A DNA stretch of 50,403 nt from Limosilactobacillus sp. GTDB lineage: Bacteria; Bacillota; Bacilli; Lactobacillales; Lactobacillaceae. Below are positions 9,399-18,407 of this stretch, piece by piece. The notes below the pieces were generated by a model. That model made no database searches. It saw only the letters and a list, made by a program, of their open reading frames with translations, and had not been told where the DNA came from. The translations under genes were made by a program, and so were the position numbers. Location: the NCBI GenBank assembly GCA_030530845.1, contig JAUMUE010000004.1, positions 9,177-59,579 of the forward strand. The letters run 5' to 3'. Every line of letters begins with the position of its first letter. Position 1 is the stretch's first letter.

Positions 9399-9971
9399 CT
9401 AGTCCTCCCCGTAAGTGAAGTTAATTTCTGCATCCTTGAATGATGGATGGTGTTGGTCCTTTTCAGATAAGATCAGGTGATCCATTGGCATTGGCCACTT
9501 GATATTAAGGTCAGGATCATCAAATGCAATACCGCGATCAGCTTCTGGAGCGTAGTATCCGTCGACCTTGTAAGCAACATTGACGTTTGGAGTCAAGGTA
9601 ACAAATCCGTGGGCAAAACCTTTTGGAACGAGCAATTGACGGTGATTGTATTCACTCAAGATGAAGCCTTCCCACTTACCATACGTAGGAGAACCCTTGC
9701 GAATGTCGACAATCACATCATAAATTGCACCTGTTACAGCACGGAGCAACTTGGTTTGTGCGTATGGTGCCAATTGATAGTGCATCCCACGTAAAACACC
9801 AGGTTCCACGGAAAGAGATTGGTTGTCTTGAGTAAAATCAAAATCGATGCCGGCTTCCACAAACTTATTCTTAGTGTATGTTTCAGTGAAGAAACCACGG
9901 TGGTCACCAAATACGTCGGTTTCCACAATTTTTGCATCTTGAAGTGTTGTATCAATAACTTTTAATGTCAT
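9399..9971 (-). CDS. rfbC: dTDP-4-dehydrorhamnose 3,5-epimerase
   Basis: Third step of dTDP-rhamnose synthesis, a cofactor-free cupin epimerase. The 190-residue protein has GDHRGFFTETY, QDNQSLSVEPGVLRGMHYQ with the catalytic His, and the RKGSPTYGKWEG and VPKGFAHGF motifs. RBS GGAGC precedes ATG 9971. Thirteen bases separate it from rfbA upstream. Confidence 0.97.
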   Translation of the reverse strand: MTLKVIDTTLQDAKIVETDVFGDHRGFFTETYTKNKFVEAGIDFDFTQDNQSLSVEPGVLRGMHYQLAPYAQTKLLRAVTGAIYDVIVDIRKGSPTYGKWEGFILSEYNHRQLLVPKGFAHGFVTLTPNVNVAYKVDGYYAPEADRGIAFDDPDLNIKWPMPMDHLILSEKDQHHPSFKDAEINFTYGED

Positions 9972-9984
9972 GAGTTAAAGCTCC

Positions 9985-10854
9985 TTAGTCTTCGTTCGCA
10001 AGTCGTAACAGGTATTGACCATAGTCATTTTTCTTTAATGGCTGTGCTAATTTAACGAGTTCTTCTCGATCAATGTAGCCCATTCTGTAAGAAATTTCCT
10101 CGAGCGCAGCTACCTTTAAGTTTTGACGACGTTCAATCGTAGCAATAAAGTTAGATGCTTCGAGCATGGAATCATGTGTACCGGTATCGAGCCATGCATA
10201 TCCACGTCCCATTAGCTTAACATCCAACTTGCCACGCTTAAGATATTCACTATTGACGTCGGTAATTTCAAGCTCACCACGTTCTGATGGCTTAATATTC
10301 TTTGCAATTTCAACAACATCATTGTCGTAGAAATAAAGTCCCGTAACAGCATAGTTGCTCTTTGGGTGCGCTGGCTTTTCTTCGATCGACAAAGCGTGCA
10401 TTTGGTCATCAAACTCAACCACACCGAAACGTTCTGGATCGTTTACGTGATATCCGAATACAGTAGCTCCATCAGTCTTCTTCGCTGCGGATTGAACTAA
10501 TTCAGACAGACCAGCACCGTAGTAAATATTGTCACCAAGGATCAGACAAACACTATCATCCCCGATAAAGTCTTCACCGAGAATAAATGCTTCTGCGAGT
10601 CCGTTTGGTTGTTCTTGAACTTTGTAGGAAAATGATAATCCTAATTCAGAGCCATCACCCAGGAGATTCTGGAACAATGGCATGTATTCTGGTGTGGAAA
10701 TCACCAAAATCTCGCGGATCCCTGCCAACATCAATGTAGACAAGGGGTAGTAAATCATAGGCTTGTCGTAAACCGGAATCAATTGCTTGGAAATACCCCG
10801 AGTAATTGGGTAAAGACGGGTACCGGACCCACCTGCTAAAATAATTCCTTTCAT
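9985..10854 (-). CDS. rfbA: Glucose-1-phosphate thymidylyltransferase
   Basis: First step of dTDP-rhamnose synthesis: glucose-1-phosphate plus dTTP gives dTDP-glucose. The 289-residue protein opens [18 protein letters not shown], the nucleotidyltransferase signature, followed by [21 protein letters not shown] and [20 protein letters not shown]. The frame is open upstream to 10929, but that stretch includes the upstream gene's terminator. ATG 10854 follows AAGGAGG. First gene of the order rfbA-C-B-D. An 8-bp inverted repeat lies 18 bases before the start. Confidence 0.97.
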   Translation of the reverse strand: MKGIILAGGSGTRLYPITRGISKQLIPVYDKPMIYYPLSTLMLAGIREILVISTPEYMPLFQNLLGDGSELGLSFSYKVQEQPNGLAEAFILGEDFIGDDSVCLILGDNIYYGAGLSELVQSAAKKTDGATVFGYHVNDPERFGVVEFDDQMHALSIEEKPAHPKSNYAVTGLYFYDNDVVEIAKNIKPSERGELEITDVNSEYLKRGKLDVKLMGRGYAWLDTGTHDSMLEASNFIATIERRQNLKVAALEEISYRMGYIDREELVKLAQPLKKNDYGQYLLRLANED

Positions 10855-10871
10855 AGTAGCCTCCTTAGGGC

Positions 10872-10896
10872 GATAAAATCCAAATATCATTTTATC
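10872..10896. promoter_or_regulatory. Inverted repeat upstream of the rhamnose operon
   Basis: Perfect 8-bp arms GATAAAAT / ATTTTATC with a nine-base spacer, between rfbA and the upstream terminator. The right arm overlaps TATGATAAAAT on the minus strand, which resembles a -10 region. It could be an operator, or simply an AT-rich promoter with chance symmetry. Confidence 0.35.
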
Positions 10897-10906
10897 ATAT
10901 TTGCAC

Positions 10907-10938
10907 AGAAAAAAGGCCAAGTGTTTCACTTGACCTTC
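10907..10938 (-). terminator. Terminator of the M23 peptidase gene
   Basis: Minus strand AAGGTCAAGTG / CACTTGGCCTT with a three-base loop followed by TTTTTT, starting nine bases after the M23 gene stop. The rhamnose operon therefore probably has its own promoter. Confidence 0.85.
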
Positions 10939-10946
10939 GAATAGTT

Positions 10947-13900
10947 TTAACCATTAAGTCCGTTGCGGATAATATCGAGTGGGTTAAGCCATACACCATT
11001 ATTAGTGAATGCACTACCCAATGCAACGTTAAAGTTCTTTTGGCGAGTAATACCAAGGTGGAGGTGTGAAGTATCACGATTACCGATAACATCCCCTACT
11101 TGAACTTGTTGACCAACAGAAACGTTGATTTGTCCACGGTTTGAGAATGCTTCTTGGTATACAACGAGGTAATCACCAGTATCTTGGAGTACATACCAAT
11201 CAAGTCCTGCCATGTATCCAACACCAACGATAGTACCACTGTGAACAGCGTGAACTTGAGTACCTGGGTGACTGTATGAACCGAAGTCAACACCATCGTG
11301 GTAACCATTTACACGGAATTGACCACCAGGGTTTACACCGAACAATTGAGCACCAGTGAAGGTACCTTCACCATCTTGTGGGAATGGCCATCCCCAACGG
11401 TTACTGTTGTGAATAGAAACATTACCTGAGTAGATATCTACGTAGTTACCATTACCATTTACATCGTCAGTAATACGGTGGATTACTTTTACAGTATGGT
11501 GATCCAGATATGATGGAATACCAAATGCTAATTGGAATCCAGAATGAAGACTATCGTAAATACCTGGATAAGATTTTTGAACATCCGTTCTAGAAATAAA
11601 GTCATCCCATACACGTTCACGATATAATTCTTTACCACTGTTTGCATCCACAAAAATCAAGTATTGGTATCTCTTATTAATCGTTTGGTTGCTAGCGTGC
11701 CACCCACTGACATAGATCATCCTATCGCTGACGTTTATAGAATCAAACCAACCTACATTGGAAGGTGTTGGTTGTGTAAACTGGTCATCGTAGTTGTAAT
11801 CACCGTTAACACTTGAAGAGAAACGCATAACAATCTGCATATTACCAGTAATTGATAATGGGTTCAGCTTTACAACTGTATTAAAACCACTGTTTTTACT
11901 GTTGTAGTAATCGTTACGAGCATTCGCTACATCAGAACGGGATGATAAATCAACCTTTGTACGGGCAACTTCTCTACCATCGTTTAACACGATAATGAAA
12001 GCATTATTACGATTTACAGAGTAGTCACTCGCCATCCATCCGCTTAAATGAAGTCCATCATTATCCATATTAATGTAGTCAAACCAGTAACTCTTTTTCG
12101 TCATGCTAATGGCATTATACCAATAATCAGTATATTGTCCACGATCGCCGTTCCCACTATTATCAGTAGAATAACGACTAACAATAGAATAAGAGTGACC
12201 TGAAGTTAATGGAGTATTAGTCAAATCAAAAGAACCATAGAATCCAGATTGACTAGCTGTTGATACCGATGGATAAGCTCTAGCTACATCATTTCTAGTT
12301 GCTTGAACAGGCTTTACCACAGCCACTTGACGGTTAGCAGTATTATCATAAAGAATAACAAAATGATTCTTTTCTAAAGTTGAAACATCATTTGCATGCC
12401 AACCAGCAAAAGTTAATTGTTTTCCATCACTGTAATTGTAGTTGTCAAGGTAACCATAATTTTGATTATTACCCTTTGTAAATGGAGAGAACCAGTAATC
12501 AACATAAGTGCCATCTCCATTTTTTTGAGTACTATAACGGCTTATAACTTGCAATTCATGGTTTAAATTAATGTTATTAAGACCGAAAGTTGCTTCGAAT
12601 CCGGATTTTGAACCATTAATAACATTTGGATAGGCCTTTTGTACATCGTCACGTTGTGTGATAGGAGTAGCTAAACGCGCAACTTCATGATTCAAGGTCC
12701 GATCATAAATGATAACAGTGTGATATGGCTTGTCAGCAGATTGGTTTGTTGCGTTCCACCCTGAAACTTGCAACGTGTTATTGTTTACTGACACATTATC
12801 AAGCCAAGCATTGTTACTTTCGTCGAAAGTCATTGGCGCAAACCAGTAGTCAGTACGATTACCCTCTCCACTAGCAGCATCACTGTATCGACTAACAAAG
12901 CTAATAGTGTGTGAGTTACCTAATACATAATCAGGAACGTTAAACGTAACGTTGAATCCAGACTTTTCAGCTCCGTATACGTTATGGGCGTTACGAACAT
13001 CATTTCTCGATACTGGATCATTTACTAATACGCGGGAAATTTCCTTGTTAGTGGTCTTGTCAAACATAATTACATAGTGGTATTGCTTTCCATATGCACC
13101 ATTAGTAGCATTCCAACCACTAACTTGAACTTGTTGGTTGTTGTTTAACTTAACGGAATCTAACCAACCGTAATTACCTTTGTCACTACCATTGTAGTAT
13201 GTAACTGGTGAATAGGCGAAATCAACAACTTGACCATTACCGTTAGCTTGAGTACTGTAACGGCTAATTACTTGAAGCTCATGAGTCAAATTGATTCCAT
13301 TAGCAGAAATATTGAATGAAGCTGAGAAACCAGATTGATCTGCGTCAACGACATTTGGATATGCCTTGGCAACGTCATTACGAGTTTGATCTTGAATGGA
13401 TTGACTTGCAACTACCTTACCAGCTGTACGGTCATAAATCATTACTGTGTGATATTGCTTATCTACAGATTGGTTAGTAGCGTTCCAACCAGAAACAGTC
13501 AATTGGTTGCCATTTACACTGAAGTTGTCTAACCAACCGTGGTTGTCCTTATCTAAGGTAATTGGGTTAAACCAGTAATCAACATTTTGACCTTGACCGT
13601 TTGAGGCATTACTGTAACGACTAACAATCTTGATAGTGTCACCGTTCTTCAAAAGGTTACTTGGAATTTGAAGCTTGACATTAAAACCGGATTGACTAGC
13701 ACCATATACGTTATGTGCCTGTTGAACATCAGTACGAGTTACAGGGTTATTAACTAAAACACGTGCAAATTCTGAATTAGTAGTAACATCGTAACCAATG
13801 ATGAAGTGATATGGCTTATCTACTGATTGATTAGTAGCGTGCCAACCAGAAACTTCAACTTGGGCACTATCGTTGAGCTTAGCAGAATCAAGCCAAGCGT

Positions 13901-14273
13901 AGTTACCATTATCATTCTTGTTGTACTTTGTTTGAGTAGTGGCAACTTTTGAACTAGCAGAGTTGATGTTATTGTTTACAGCGTTAGTAGTGTAAAGCGC
14001 AGTAGTAAGTGCGCTAACTGTAGAGTTTTGAATATTTTGAGTGTTGGCACTGTTTACGTTCAAAGTATTAGTGTCGGCAGTTTGATCATTATTGTTATTA
14101 GTATTAGTAGCAGAATCATCAGCATTTACAGTAGCTGTAGATTGGGCATTTGACTGATCTTGGTTGTTGTTAACTTGATCAGCTGAGGCCTTACCGTGGA
14201 GTAATAAAAGCGCACTCCCGCAAACGGTAAGAGTAGGTATGATTTTGGCTTTGAAATTCTTAAGGTTAAAAAT
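10947..14273 (-). CDS. Secreted M23 peptidase with seven ~120-residue wall-binding-like repeats
   Basis: Putative zinc endopeptidase of peptidoglycan cross-links, exported. Order: signal peptide (hydrophobic run [13 protein letters not shown], cleavage near KASAD), Asn/Thr/Asp-rich linker to about residue 120, and seven repeats from about residues 124, 243, 364, 484, 604, 728 and 839. A C-terminal M23 domain follows at about 955-1105. Zinc ligands are visible as HDGVD and HLHLG, so the domain looks catalytic. The repeats carry WLDS, SGW(N/H)ATNQS, RxDVxxAYPNV, SGF and ISRYS, matching those of the GH73 protein. Start choice is uncertain. The frame opens with a TTG at 14288 that overlaps the RBS (TTGGAGG), while the codon eight bases after GGAGG is ATT at 14271-14273. 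Gene finders would report 14288. Confidence 0.88.
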   Translation of the reverse strand: MFNLKNFKAKIIPTLTVCGSALLLLHGKASADQVNNNQDQSNAQSTATVNADDSATNTNNNNDQTADTNTLNVNSANTQNIQNSTVSALTTALYTTNAVNNNINSASSKVATTQTKYNKNDNGNYAWLDSAKLNDSAQVEVSGWHATNQSVDKPYHFIIGYDVTTNSEFARVLVNNPVTRTDVQQAHNVYGASQSGFNVKLQIPSNLLKNGDTIKIVSRYSNASNGQGQNVDYWFNPITLDKDNHGWLDNFSVNGNQLTVSGWNATNQSVDKQYHTVMIYDRTAGKVVASQSIQDQTRNDVAKAYPNVVDADQSGFSASFNISANGINLTHELQVISRYSTQANGNGQVVDFAYSPVTYYNGSDKGNYGWLDSVKLNNNQQVQVSGWNATNGAYGKQYHYVIMFDKTTNKEISRVLVNDPVSRNDVRNAHNVYGAEKSGFNVTFNVPDYVLGNSHTISFVSRYSDAASGEGNRTDYWFAPMTFDESNNAWLDNVSVNNNTLQVSGWNATNQSADKPYHTVIIYDRTLNHEVARLATPITQRDDVQKAYPNVINGSKSGFEATFGLNNINLNHELQVISRYSTQKNGDGTYVDYWFSPFTKGNNQNYGYLDNYNYSDGKQLTFAGWHANDVSTLEKNHFVILYDNTANRQVAVVKPVQATRNDVARAYPSVSTASQSGFYGSFDLTNTPLTSGHSYSIVSRYSTDNSGNGDRGQYTDYWYNAISMTKKSYWFDYINMDNDGLHLSGWMASDYSVNRNNAFIIVLNDGREVARTKVDLSSRSDVANARNDYYNSKNSGFNTVVKLNPLSITGNMQIVMRFSSSVNGDYNYDDQFTQPTPSNVGWFDSINVSDRMIYVSGWHASNQTINKRYQYLIFVDANSGKELYRERVWDDFISRTDVQKSYPGIYDSLHSGFQLAFGIPSYLDHHTVKVIHRITDDVNGNGNYVDIYSGNVSIHNSNRWGWPFPQDGEGTFTGAQLFGVNPGGQFRVNGYHDGVDFGSYSHPGTQVHAVHSGTIVGVGYMAGLDWYVLQDTGDYLVVYQEAFSNRGQINVSVGQQVQVGDVIGNRDTSHLHLGITRQKNFNVALGSAFTNNGVWLNPLDIIRNGLNG
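11410..13905 (-). repeat. Seven-copy repeat array with ~729-bp higher-order period (M23 gene)
   Basis: About 365-bp units fill most of the gene. Copies 1 and 3 ([16 protein letters not shown] type) and copies 2 and 4 ([10 protein letters not shown] type, [12 protein letters not shown]) alternate. The segment TGATATNGCTT recurs at 12721 and 13450, a spacing of 729 bases or two modules. Copies 5-7 are more divergent. Confidence 0.85.
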
Positions 14274-14367
14274 GATATTTTCCTCCAAGATATCTAACTT
14301 CTATTTGTTCTGAGCGCTACAATAAAGATATACATAATTCATAAAGAATGCAACTTTTTCAAAAACT

Positions 14368-14415
14368 TAAAAAACAGGCCTCAACCCCTTAATAATAAAG
14401 GGTTAAGGCCTTATT
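14368..14415 (-). terminator. Terminator of the glf-flippase unit
   Basis: Minus strand GGCCTTAACCC ... GGGGTTGAGGCC with a T-rich tail (TGTTTTTT). It lies about 55 bases downstream of the flippase stop and ahead of the M23 promoter region. Confidence 0.8.
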
Positions 14416-14468
14416 ATTTTATATTTAGGTTAAGGTATTTTAAGGATCCTGTAACACAGTAGAAATAA

Positions 14469-15899
14469 TTAATCAGTTTTTTTCTTAAAAAAAGTATTTT
14501 GAGCAACTTCAACGATAGATGCTTTGGTGATTATAATACCAATAATGTAAATTACAGCGCCAATAGCAACCTCTAGCACAAGGTTAGCAATAGACATTTT
14601 GATTGTCATTGAAATTCTATGAACAATTACAAACATAACGAAGCCACAAAGAATGTACTTCCATTGTTCACGGAATAATCGGCGCCTACTAATAGTCTTA
14701 CGAATCATAATCAATTGTGCTAACGTAACGAGCACTTCTGATCCTACAGTAGCTATAGCTGCACCGTTCGCTCCCCATGATCCAATCAACATAAAGTTAA
14801 AAATTACATTACTTACCGCACCAATTGTAACTGATGTTGTAAATTCTTTAACTCGATTAACTGGCATTAAGTATTGTGTTCCTGTAACGTTACTCCAAGC
14901 AATTAAGACAACTATCGGAGCCTCGAGAAACATAATTTCTCCAGATGGTTTAAATTGTTTACCTAAAAACCAGGGAGCAAAAGCCTGAGAAACGGACATA
15001 AGCCCAAACATCATCGGAATCGATACAGCGGACACGAAATTAAAAGTCGAGTATAGGCTATCTCGCACCCCTTGCACATCACCCTTCGCAAACTTATTTG
15101 CAACGTGTGGAAGCATAACGGTACCGGTAGCAGTAACAATCGCCAAAACAAACTTAACCAGCTTATCTGACTGCCCAAAATTACCAAGATCAGCTTGTGT
15201 AGACATTCTACCAAGCATCAACCTGTTTAGAACCAAATACACCTGTGTCGTAATTGTTGGAATGAACAAAAGTAAAGCTGGATAGAAGTGTTGAAATGGT
15301 TGCCAATTGCTGATTTTAACCCAAATTATATTGCCTCTTAAATAAGGCCATAGAGTGAGGTTACCAATTAATTGGGTAATACCTAAAATAAATATATATC
15401 TTCCTAAATCATCAATATTCTTCACAAATGTAAAAATGAGTAATACTGATGCTAATCGAACAACAGCATTCCTAATAACCGTTACTCTAAAATTTTCAAG
15501 TCCCATGAAATACCATGAAACATCTAACCCAGTGGCTACAATCCACAAAGCTTGCAAGAGAAAATATTTTTTAAAAGTAGTGCTAAACGCGAATACTGCA
15601 ATAAGATATGCAATTAAAGCAAATGAAACAGTCAAAAACTGTAAACTTTCCACGCCCCAAAAAGTCCTGGAGCGTTCATACATATCGTCACGATGGTAAG
15701 CTACTTCACGGTTACCATAAAGAGTCATCCCCATCTGACCCATCAGATAGAAGAACGTAACCCAACTATTGGTATATTCATTAATCCCAACTTGGTGTGC
15801 TCCTAAAACACGAGATATGTAAGGAACAGTGATCAAGGGGATCAACATGTTCATGATCTGATAGCTTGCGTTATACAGATAATTTTTAATTACCTTCAT
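14469..15899 (-). CDS. Wzx-type oligosaccharide flippase
   Basis: Polytopic membrane protein of 476 residues, predicted to flip undecaprenyl-linked repeat units across the membrane. The N-terminus MKVIKNYLYNASYQIMNMLIPLITVPYISRVLG matches the polysaccharide transporter family, with the PYISRVLG motif (about residues 26-33) followed by GINEYT. About 12-14 hydrophobic segments span the protein and the C-terminus is basic (FFKKKTD). It starts three bases after the glf stop, so the two are co-transcribed. In this Wzx/Wzy-type cluster it would supply the polymerase at 18391-19581, although the two genes are in separate transcription units. Confidence 0.92.
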   Translation of the reverse strand: MKVIKNYLYNASYQIMNMLIPLITVPYISRVLGAHQVGINEYTNSWVTFFYLMGQMGMTLYGNREVAYHRDDMYERSRTFWGVESLQFLTVSFALIAYLIAVFAFSTTFKKYFLLQALWIVATGLDVSWYFMGLENFRVTVIRNAVVRLASVLLIFTFVKNIDDLGRYIFILGITQLIGNLTLWPYLRGNIIWVKISNWQPFQHFYPALLLFIPTITTQVYLVLNRLMLGRMSTQADLGNFGQSDKLVKFVLAIVTATGTVMLPHVANKFAKGDVQGVRDSLYSTFNFVSAVSIPMMFGLMSVSQAFAPWFLGKQFKPSGEIMFLEAPIVVLIAWSNVTGTQYLMPVNRVKEFTTSVTIGAVSNVIFNFMLIGSWGANGAAIATVGSEVLVTLAQLIMIRKTISRRRLFREQWKYILCGFVMFVIVHRISMTIKMSIANLVLEVAIGAVIYIIGIIITKASIVEVAQNTFFKKKTD

Positions 15900-15902
15900 A
15901 TT

Positions 15903-17021
15903 TTAATCGTCAAACTCCTTAGCAACGGTCTTAAGTGCCGCCGCAATAACTTGATCCATGTTGTAGTAACGGTATTGACCTAAACGTCCACCAAAAATCA
16001 CGTTTGGTTGGCTTTCCGCTAACTTTTGATATTTAGCGTAAAGTTGGTTGTTTTCCGTATTATTAACTGGGTAGTATGGTTCATCGCCACGATGCCAGTC
16101 AGCTGGGTATTCATGAGTGACAATCGTCTTATTCTTATCACCCTTGCCGAATTCAAAGTGCTTGTGTTCGATGATGCGAGTGTATGGAGTTTCAGCGTCA
16201 GTGTAGTTAACCACGGAATTACCTTGGTAGTTATCAACTGGCTTTTCTTCAGTTTCAAAACGTAAACTACGGTATTGAAGTTCACCTAATTGGTAGTCGA
16301 AGAATTGGTCAATTGGCCCAGTGAAGACAACCTTGTCAGCACTTTGCAGGTATTCGTCCTTCTTGTCGTAGAAATCAGCGTTAACTTCCACGTCAATGAG
16401 ATCGCTATCCAACATCTTTTCAACAATTTGGGTGTAGCCACCAACAGGAATACCTTGGTAACTGTCGTTGAAGTAGTTGTTGTCGTATGTCAAACGAACT
16501 GGGAGACGGCGAATAATGAAAGCAGGCAATTCAGTTGCTTTTTGTCCCCATTGCTTTTCGGTGTAACCCTTAATAAGCTTTTCGTAGATATCACGGCCAA
16601 TCAAAGAAATAGCTTGTTCTTCAAGGTTTTGTGGTTCCTTGCCGTCCATTTCCTTACGTTGTTCGTTAATCTTTTCCATTGCTTCTTCAGGAGTACGAAC
16701 ACCCCACATCTTGTTGAAGGTGTTCATGTTGAATGGCAAGTTGTAGATTTCACCATTGTAATTAGCAACCGGGCTGTTAGTGTACCGGTTGAATTCAGCG
16801 AATTGGTTCACGTATTCCCAGACATCCTTCATTGAAGTATGGAAAATGTGTGCACCGTATTCGTGAACTTGAATACCAGATACTTCCTTAGTGTAGATGT
16901 TACCTGCAATGTGAGACCGCTTTTCGATCACCTTAACGTGCTTACCACGCTTGGCAGCCTCATATGCAAATGTGGCACCAAACAAACCGGCACCAACAAC
17001 TAAATAGTCATACTTAATCAT
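15903..17021 (-). CDS. glf: UDP-galactopyranose mutase
   Basis: FAD enzyme that converts UDP-galactopyranose to UDP-galactofuranose, the donor for galactofuranose residues. The 372-residue protein has the FAD-binding start MIKYDYLVVGAGLFGATFAYEA, then HIAGNIYTKEVSGIQVHEYGAHIFHT, NRYTNSPVANYNGEIYNLPFN and KGYTEKQWGQKATELP, followed by RLGQYRYYNMD near the C-terminus. All are Glf hallmarks. RBS AGGAG lies eight bases before ATG. The gene has its own promoter and leads the flippase gene. It suggests that the polymer contains Galf. Confidence 0.97.
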   Translation of the reverse strand: MIKYDYLVVGAGLFGATFAYEAAKRGKHVKVIEKRSHIAGNIYTKEVSGIQVHEYGAHIFHTSMKDVWEYVNQFAEFNRYTNSPVANYNGEIYNLPFNMNTFNKMWGVRTPEEAMEKINEQRKEMDGKEPQNLEEQAISLIGRDIYEKLIKGYTEKQWGQKATELPAFIIRRLPVRLTYDNNYFNDSYQGIPVGGYTQIVEKMLDSDLIDVEVNADFYDKKDEYLQSADKVVFTGPIDQFFDYQLGELQYRSLRFETEEKPVDNYQGNSVVNYTDAETPYTRIIEHKHFEFGKGDKNKTIVTHEYPADWHRGDEPYYPVNNTENNQLYAKYQKLAESQPNVIFGGRLGQYRYYNMDQVIAAALKTVAKEFDD

Positions 17022-17057
17022 TTCATACTCTCCTAAAAAATCACATTCATATTTTGT

Positions 17058-17085
17058 ATTTTACTATGCTTTTTGATTTTCTCAA
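17058..17085 (-). promoter_or_regulatory. Promoter of glf-flippase
   Basis: Minus strand TTGAGA (17080-17085), 16 bases, then TAAAAT (17058-17063), about 37 bases before the glf start. Confidence 0.6.
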
Positions 17086-17191
17086 ATGCATTTTTGATTG
17101 AATGATCATACATACAAGTGTTAAAATTACAAAGTCGTAAATTCAATTTGTAAGTTAGATATTTTGCTTTAATTCTTGCAAATGATATCAT

Positions 17192-17218
17192 TATACTATT
17201 GTATCGAATAATAGTATA
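17192..17218. promoter_or_regulatory. Inverted repeat ahead of the lipoprotein gene
   Basis: Perfect 9-bp arms TATACTATT / AATAGTATA with a nine-base centre, ending 35 bases before the ATG. The left arm contains TATACT, a possible -10 box, so a protein bound here could block the promoter. No regulator gene is adjacent. Confidence 0.45.
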
Positions 17219-17253
17219 GTACAGAAATTCTATGATTAGGGAGTAATTTAATC

Positions 17254-17655
17254 ATGAAAAAATTGAAACAAGTTATTCTTTCTTGTTTAGCTGTAGCTAT
17301 CATTGCTACAGGATTAGCCGGTTGTGGATCACACAAGAACGACGCTTCTCAATCTTCTGCGTCAAAGGATAAGGTAACAAAGGTTACAAGTAATAGTCAT
17401 AATAAGAATGTTGCAACTGAAAAAGACGCTAGTTCATCAGATAGTAGTAGCAGCAGTTCCAGTAATGATAGTTCTTCTAGTGAATTACAATTAGGTTTAG
17501 GTGATGTTGCTGTTTGGACTGACAACAATGGTGTAACCCACCACGTTGATAGCGACGGAATGGACCGTCAAACTTTAGGAAACCAATCTGGTACACACTA
17601 CCAAGACTGGTCTGGATCACTACCAAGTAACGCTCAAGTTATTCATCAAAATTAA
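17254..17655 (+). CDS. Small secreted lipoprotein, function unknown
   Basis: The 133-residue protein has a lipoprotein signal peptide (MKKLKQVILSCLAVAIIATG) and lipobox LAGC, with the lipidated Cys at about residue 24. A Ser/Asp/Lys-rich spacer with long serine runs fills residues 30-75. A short conserved-looking C-terminal part follows (GDVAVWTDNNGVTHHVDSDG ... HYQDWSGSLPSNAQVI). I do not recognise the family. RBS GGGAG precedes the ATG. It is the only plus-strand gene inside the polysaccharide region, with its own operator-like upstream repeat and terminator, so it is an independent unit and may not belong to polymer synthesis. Confidence 0.82.
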   Translation: MKKLKQVILSCLAVAIIATGLAGCGSHKNDASQSSASKDKVTKVTSNSHNKNVATEKDASSSDSSSSSSSNDSSSSELQLGLGDVAVWTDNNGVTHHVDSDGMDRQTLGNQSGTHYQDWSGSLPSNAQVIHQN

Positions 17656-17676
17656 ATAAGTCCATAAATGGTAATT

Positions 17677-17722
17677 AGGTCTCAAAGCGATGAGCAAATG
17701 TTCAACCCTTTGAGACCTTTTT
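17677..17722 (+). terminator. Terminator of the lipoprotein gene
   Basis: Perfect 11-bp stem AGGTCTCAAAG / CTTTGAGACCT with a 20-base loop and TTTTT tail. Confidence 0.85.
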
Positions 17723-17736
17723 CTATATTTTTAAAT

Positions 17737-17771
17737 GGCAAAATAGACTAAGCTAATTAAGCCTAGTCTAT
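17737..17771 (-). terminator. Terminator of the polysaccharide operon
   Basis: Minus strand ATAGACTAGGC / GCTTAGTCTAT with one mismatch, then TTTTG, 18 bases after the stop of the Wzz-like gene. It faces the lipoprotein terminator. Confidence 0.75.
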
Positions 17772-17789
17772 GAATGCTTGTTTTCCATA

Positions 17790-18407
17790 TTAAAGGAAGT
17801 TCTTCCAGGTAGTCAAAAGGACTGAAATTGTCATACCCATCAAAATTCCAACACCCAATCCCAGTTTTGTGTACTTACCTACGTCTGGGCGAGTGCTTAC
17901 CATGATATTAACAGCTTTGGCTTTACTAAGTAGGTGAACCTCGCCAGATTCAGGATTTATTTTTGGTAATTCTGATTTAAAAGCTTCTGCAACCGCATTG
18001 ACAATCTTAACAGAATCACTAGAGTTTCCAGTTTGAGAATGGATTTTTATAACTAATGACTGAGGATCGTTAGTTGTCGAGATTGTTTGGCTAAGTTTGC
18101 TATCGTCATATTTTTTTTGTAAATTACTTGGCAATAACTTCCTAGCTTTTCGGCTAACTACGTTATCCGACAAAATATCTTGATACGTTGGAATGAGCTT
18201 TTCTGCAGCTTCCACCGCTGAACCCTTATCCTTCGTATTATCATAATTTGGAGAAATGACGACTGACATAGATGCATCATACATGGTGTTTGTTCTGTGT
18301 TGGGCAATAATTCTAAAACCAAATCCACAAATGATACCACATAAACCAATTAAAATGATATTAATCAAAATAGCCTTCGCCATTCTTTTATTAGTAATTT
18401 TTTCCAT
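17790..18407 (-). CDS. Wzz-type chain-length determinant-like membrane protein
   Basis: Protein of 205 residues with two membrane segments, at about 13-35 (AKAILINIILIGLCGIICGF) and 178-200 (KLGLGVGILMGMTISVLLTT). Between them is an extracellular region of the Wzz/CapA type (ASMSVVISPNYDN, IPTYQDILSDN, then SLVIKIHSQTGNSSDSVKIVNAVAEAF). Such proteins set polymer length with Wzy. ATG 18407 follows GGGAG and overlaps the polymerase gene by 17 bases; an in-frame upstream ATG at 18428 lacks an RBS. It is the last gene of the operon. No partner tyrosine kinase, phosphatase or Tyr-rich tail is found. Confidence 0.82.
   Translation of the reverse strand: MEKITNKRMAKAILINIILIGLCGIICGFGFRIIAQHRTNTMYDASMSVVISPNYDNTKDKGSAVEAAEKLIPTYQDILSDNVVSRKARKLLPSNLQKKYDDSKLSQTISTTNDPQSLVIKIHSQTGNSSDSVKIVNAVAEAFKSELPKINPESGEVHLLSKAKAVNIMVSTRPDVGKYTKLGLGVGILMGMTISVLLTTWKNFL

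Noticed and set aside
10855..10929. Longer rfbA start
   Set aside because: It would begin inside the terminator of the upstream gene and lacks an RBS; the nucleotidyltransferase motif begins at 10854.
11410..13905. Regularly spaced repeats that could suggest a CRISPR array or minisatellite
   Set aside because: The period is ~365 bp, the frame is open throughout and the repeats encode protein modules; there are no short identical repeats with spacers.
14300..14335. Possible promoter of the M23 gene (TTGCAT, 17 bases, TATCTT on the minus strand)
   Set aside because: Spacing is right, but both boxes match the consensus poorly, so I did not list it as a feature.
16290..16835. 181-codon plus-strand frame inside glf
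   Set aside because: It is antisense to a clear UDP-galactopyranose mutase, has no RBS and encodes no recognisable domain.
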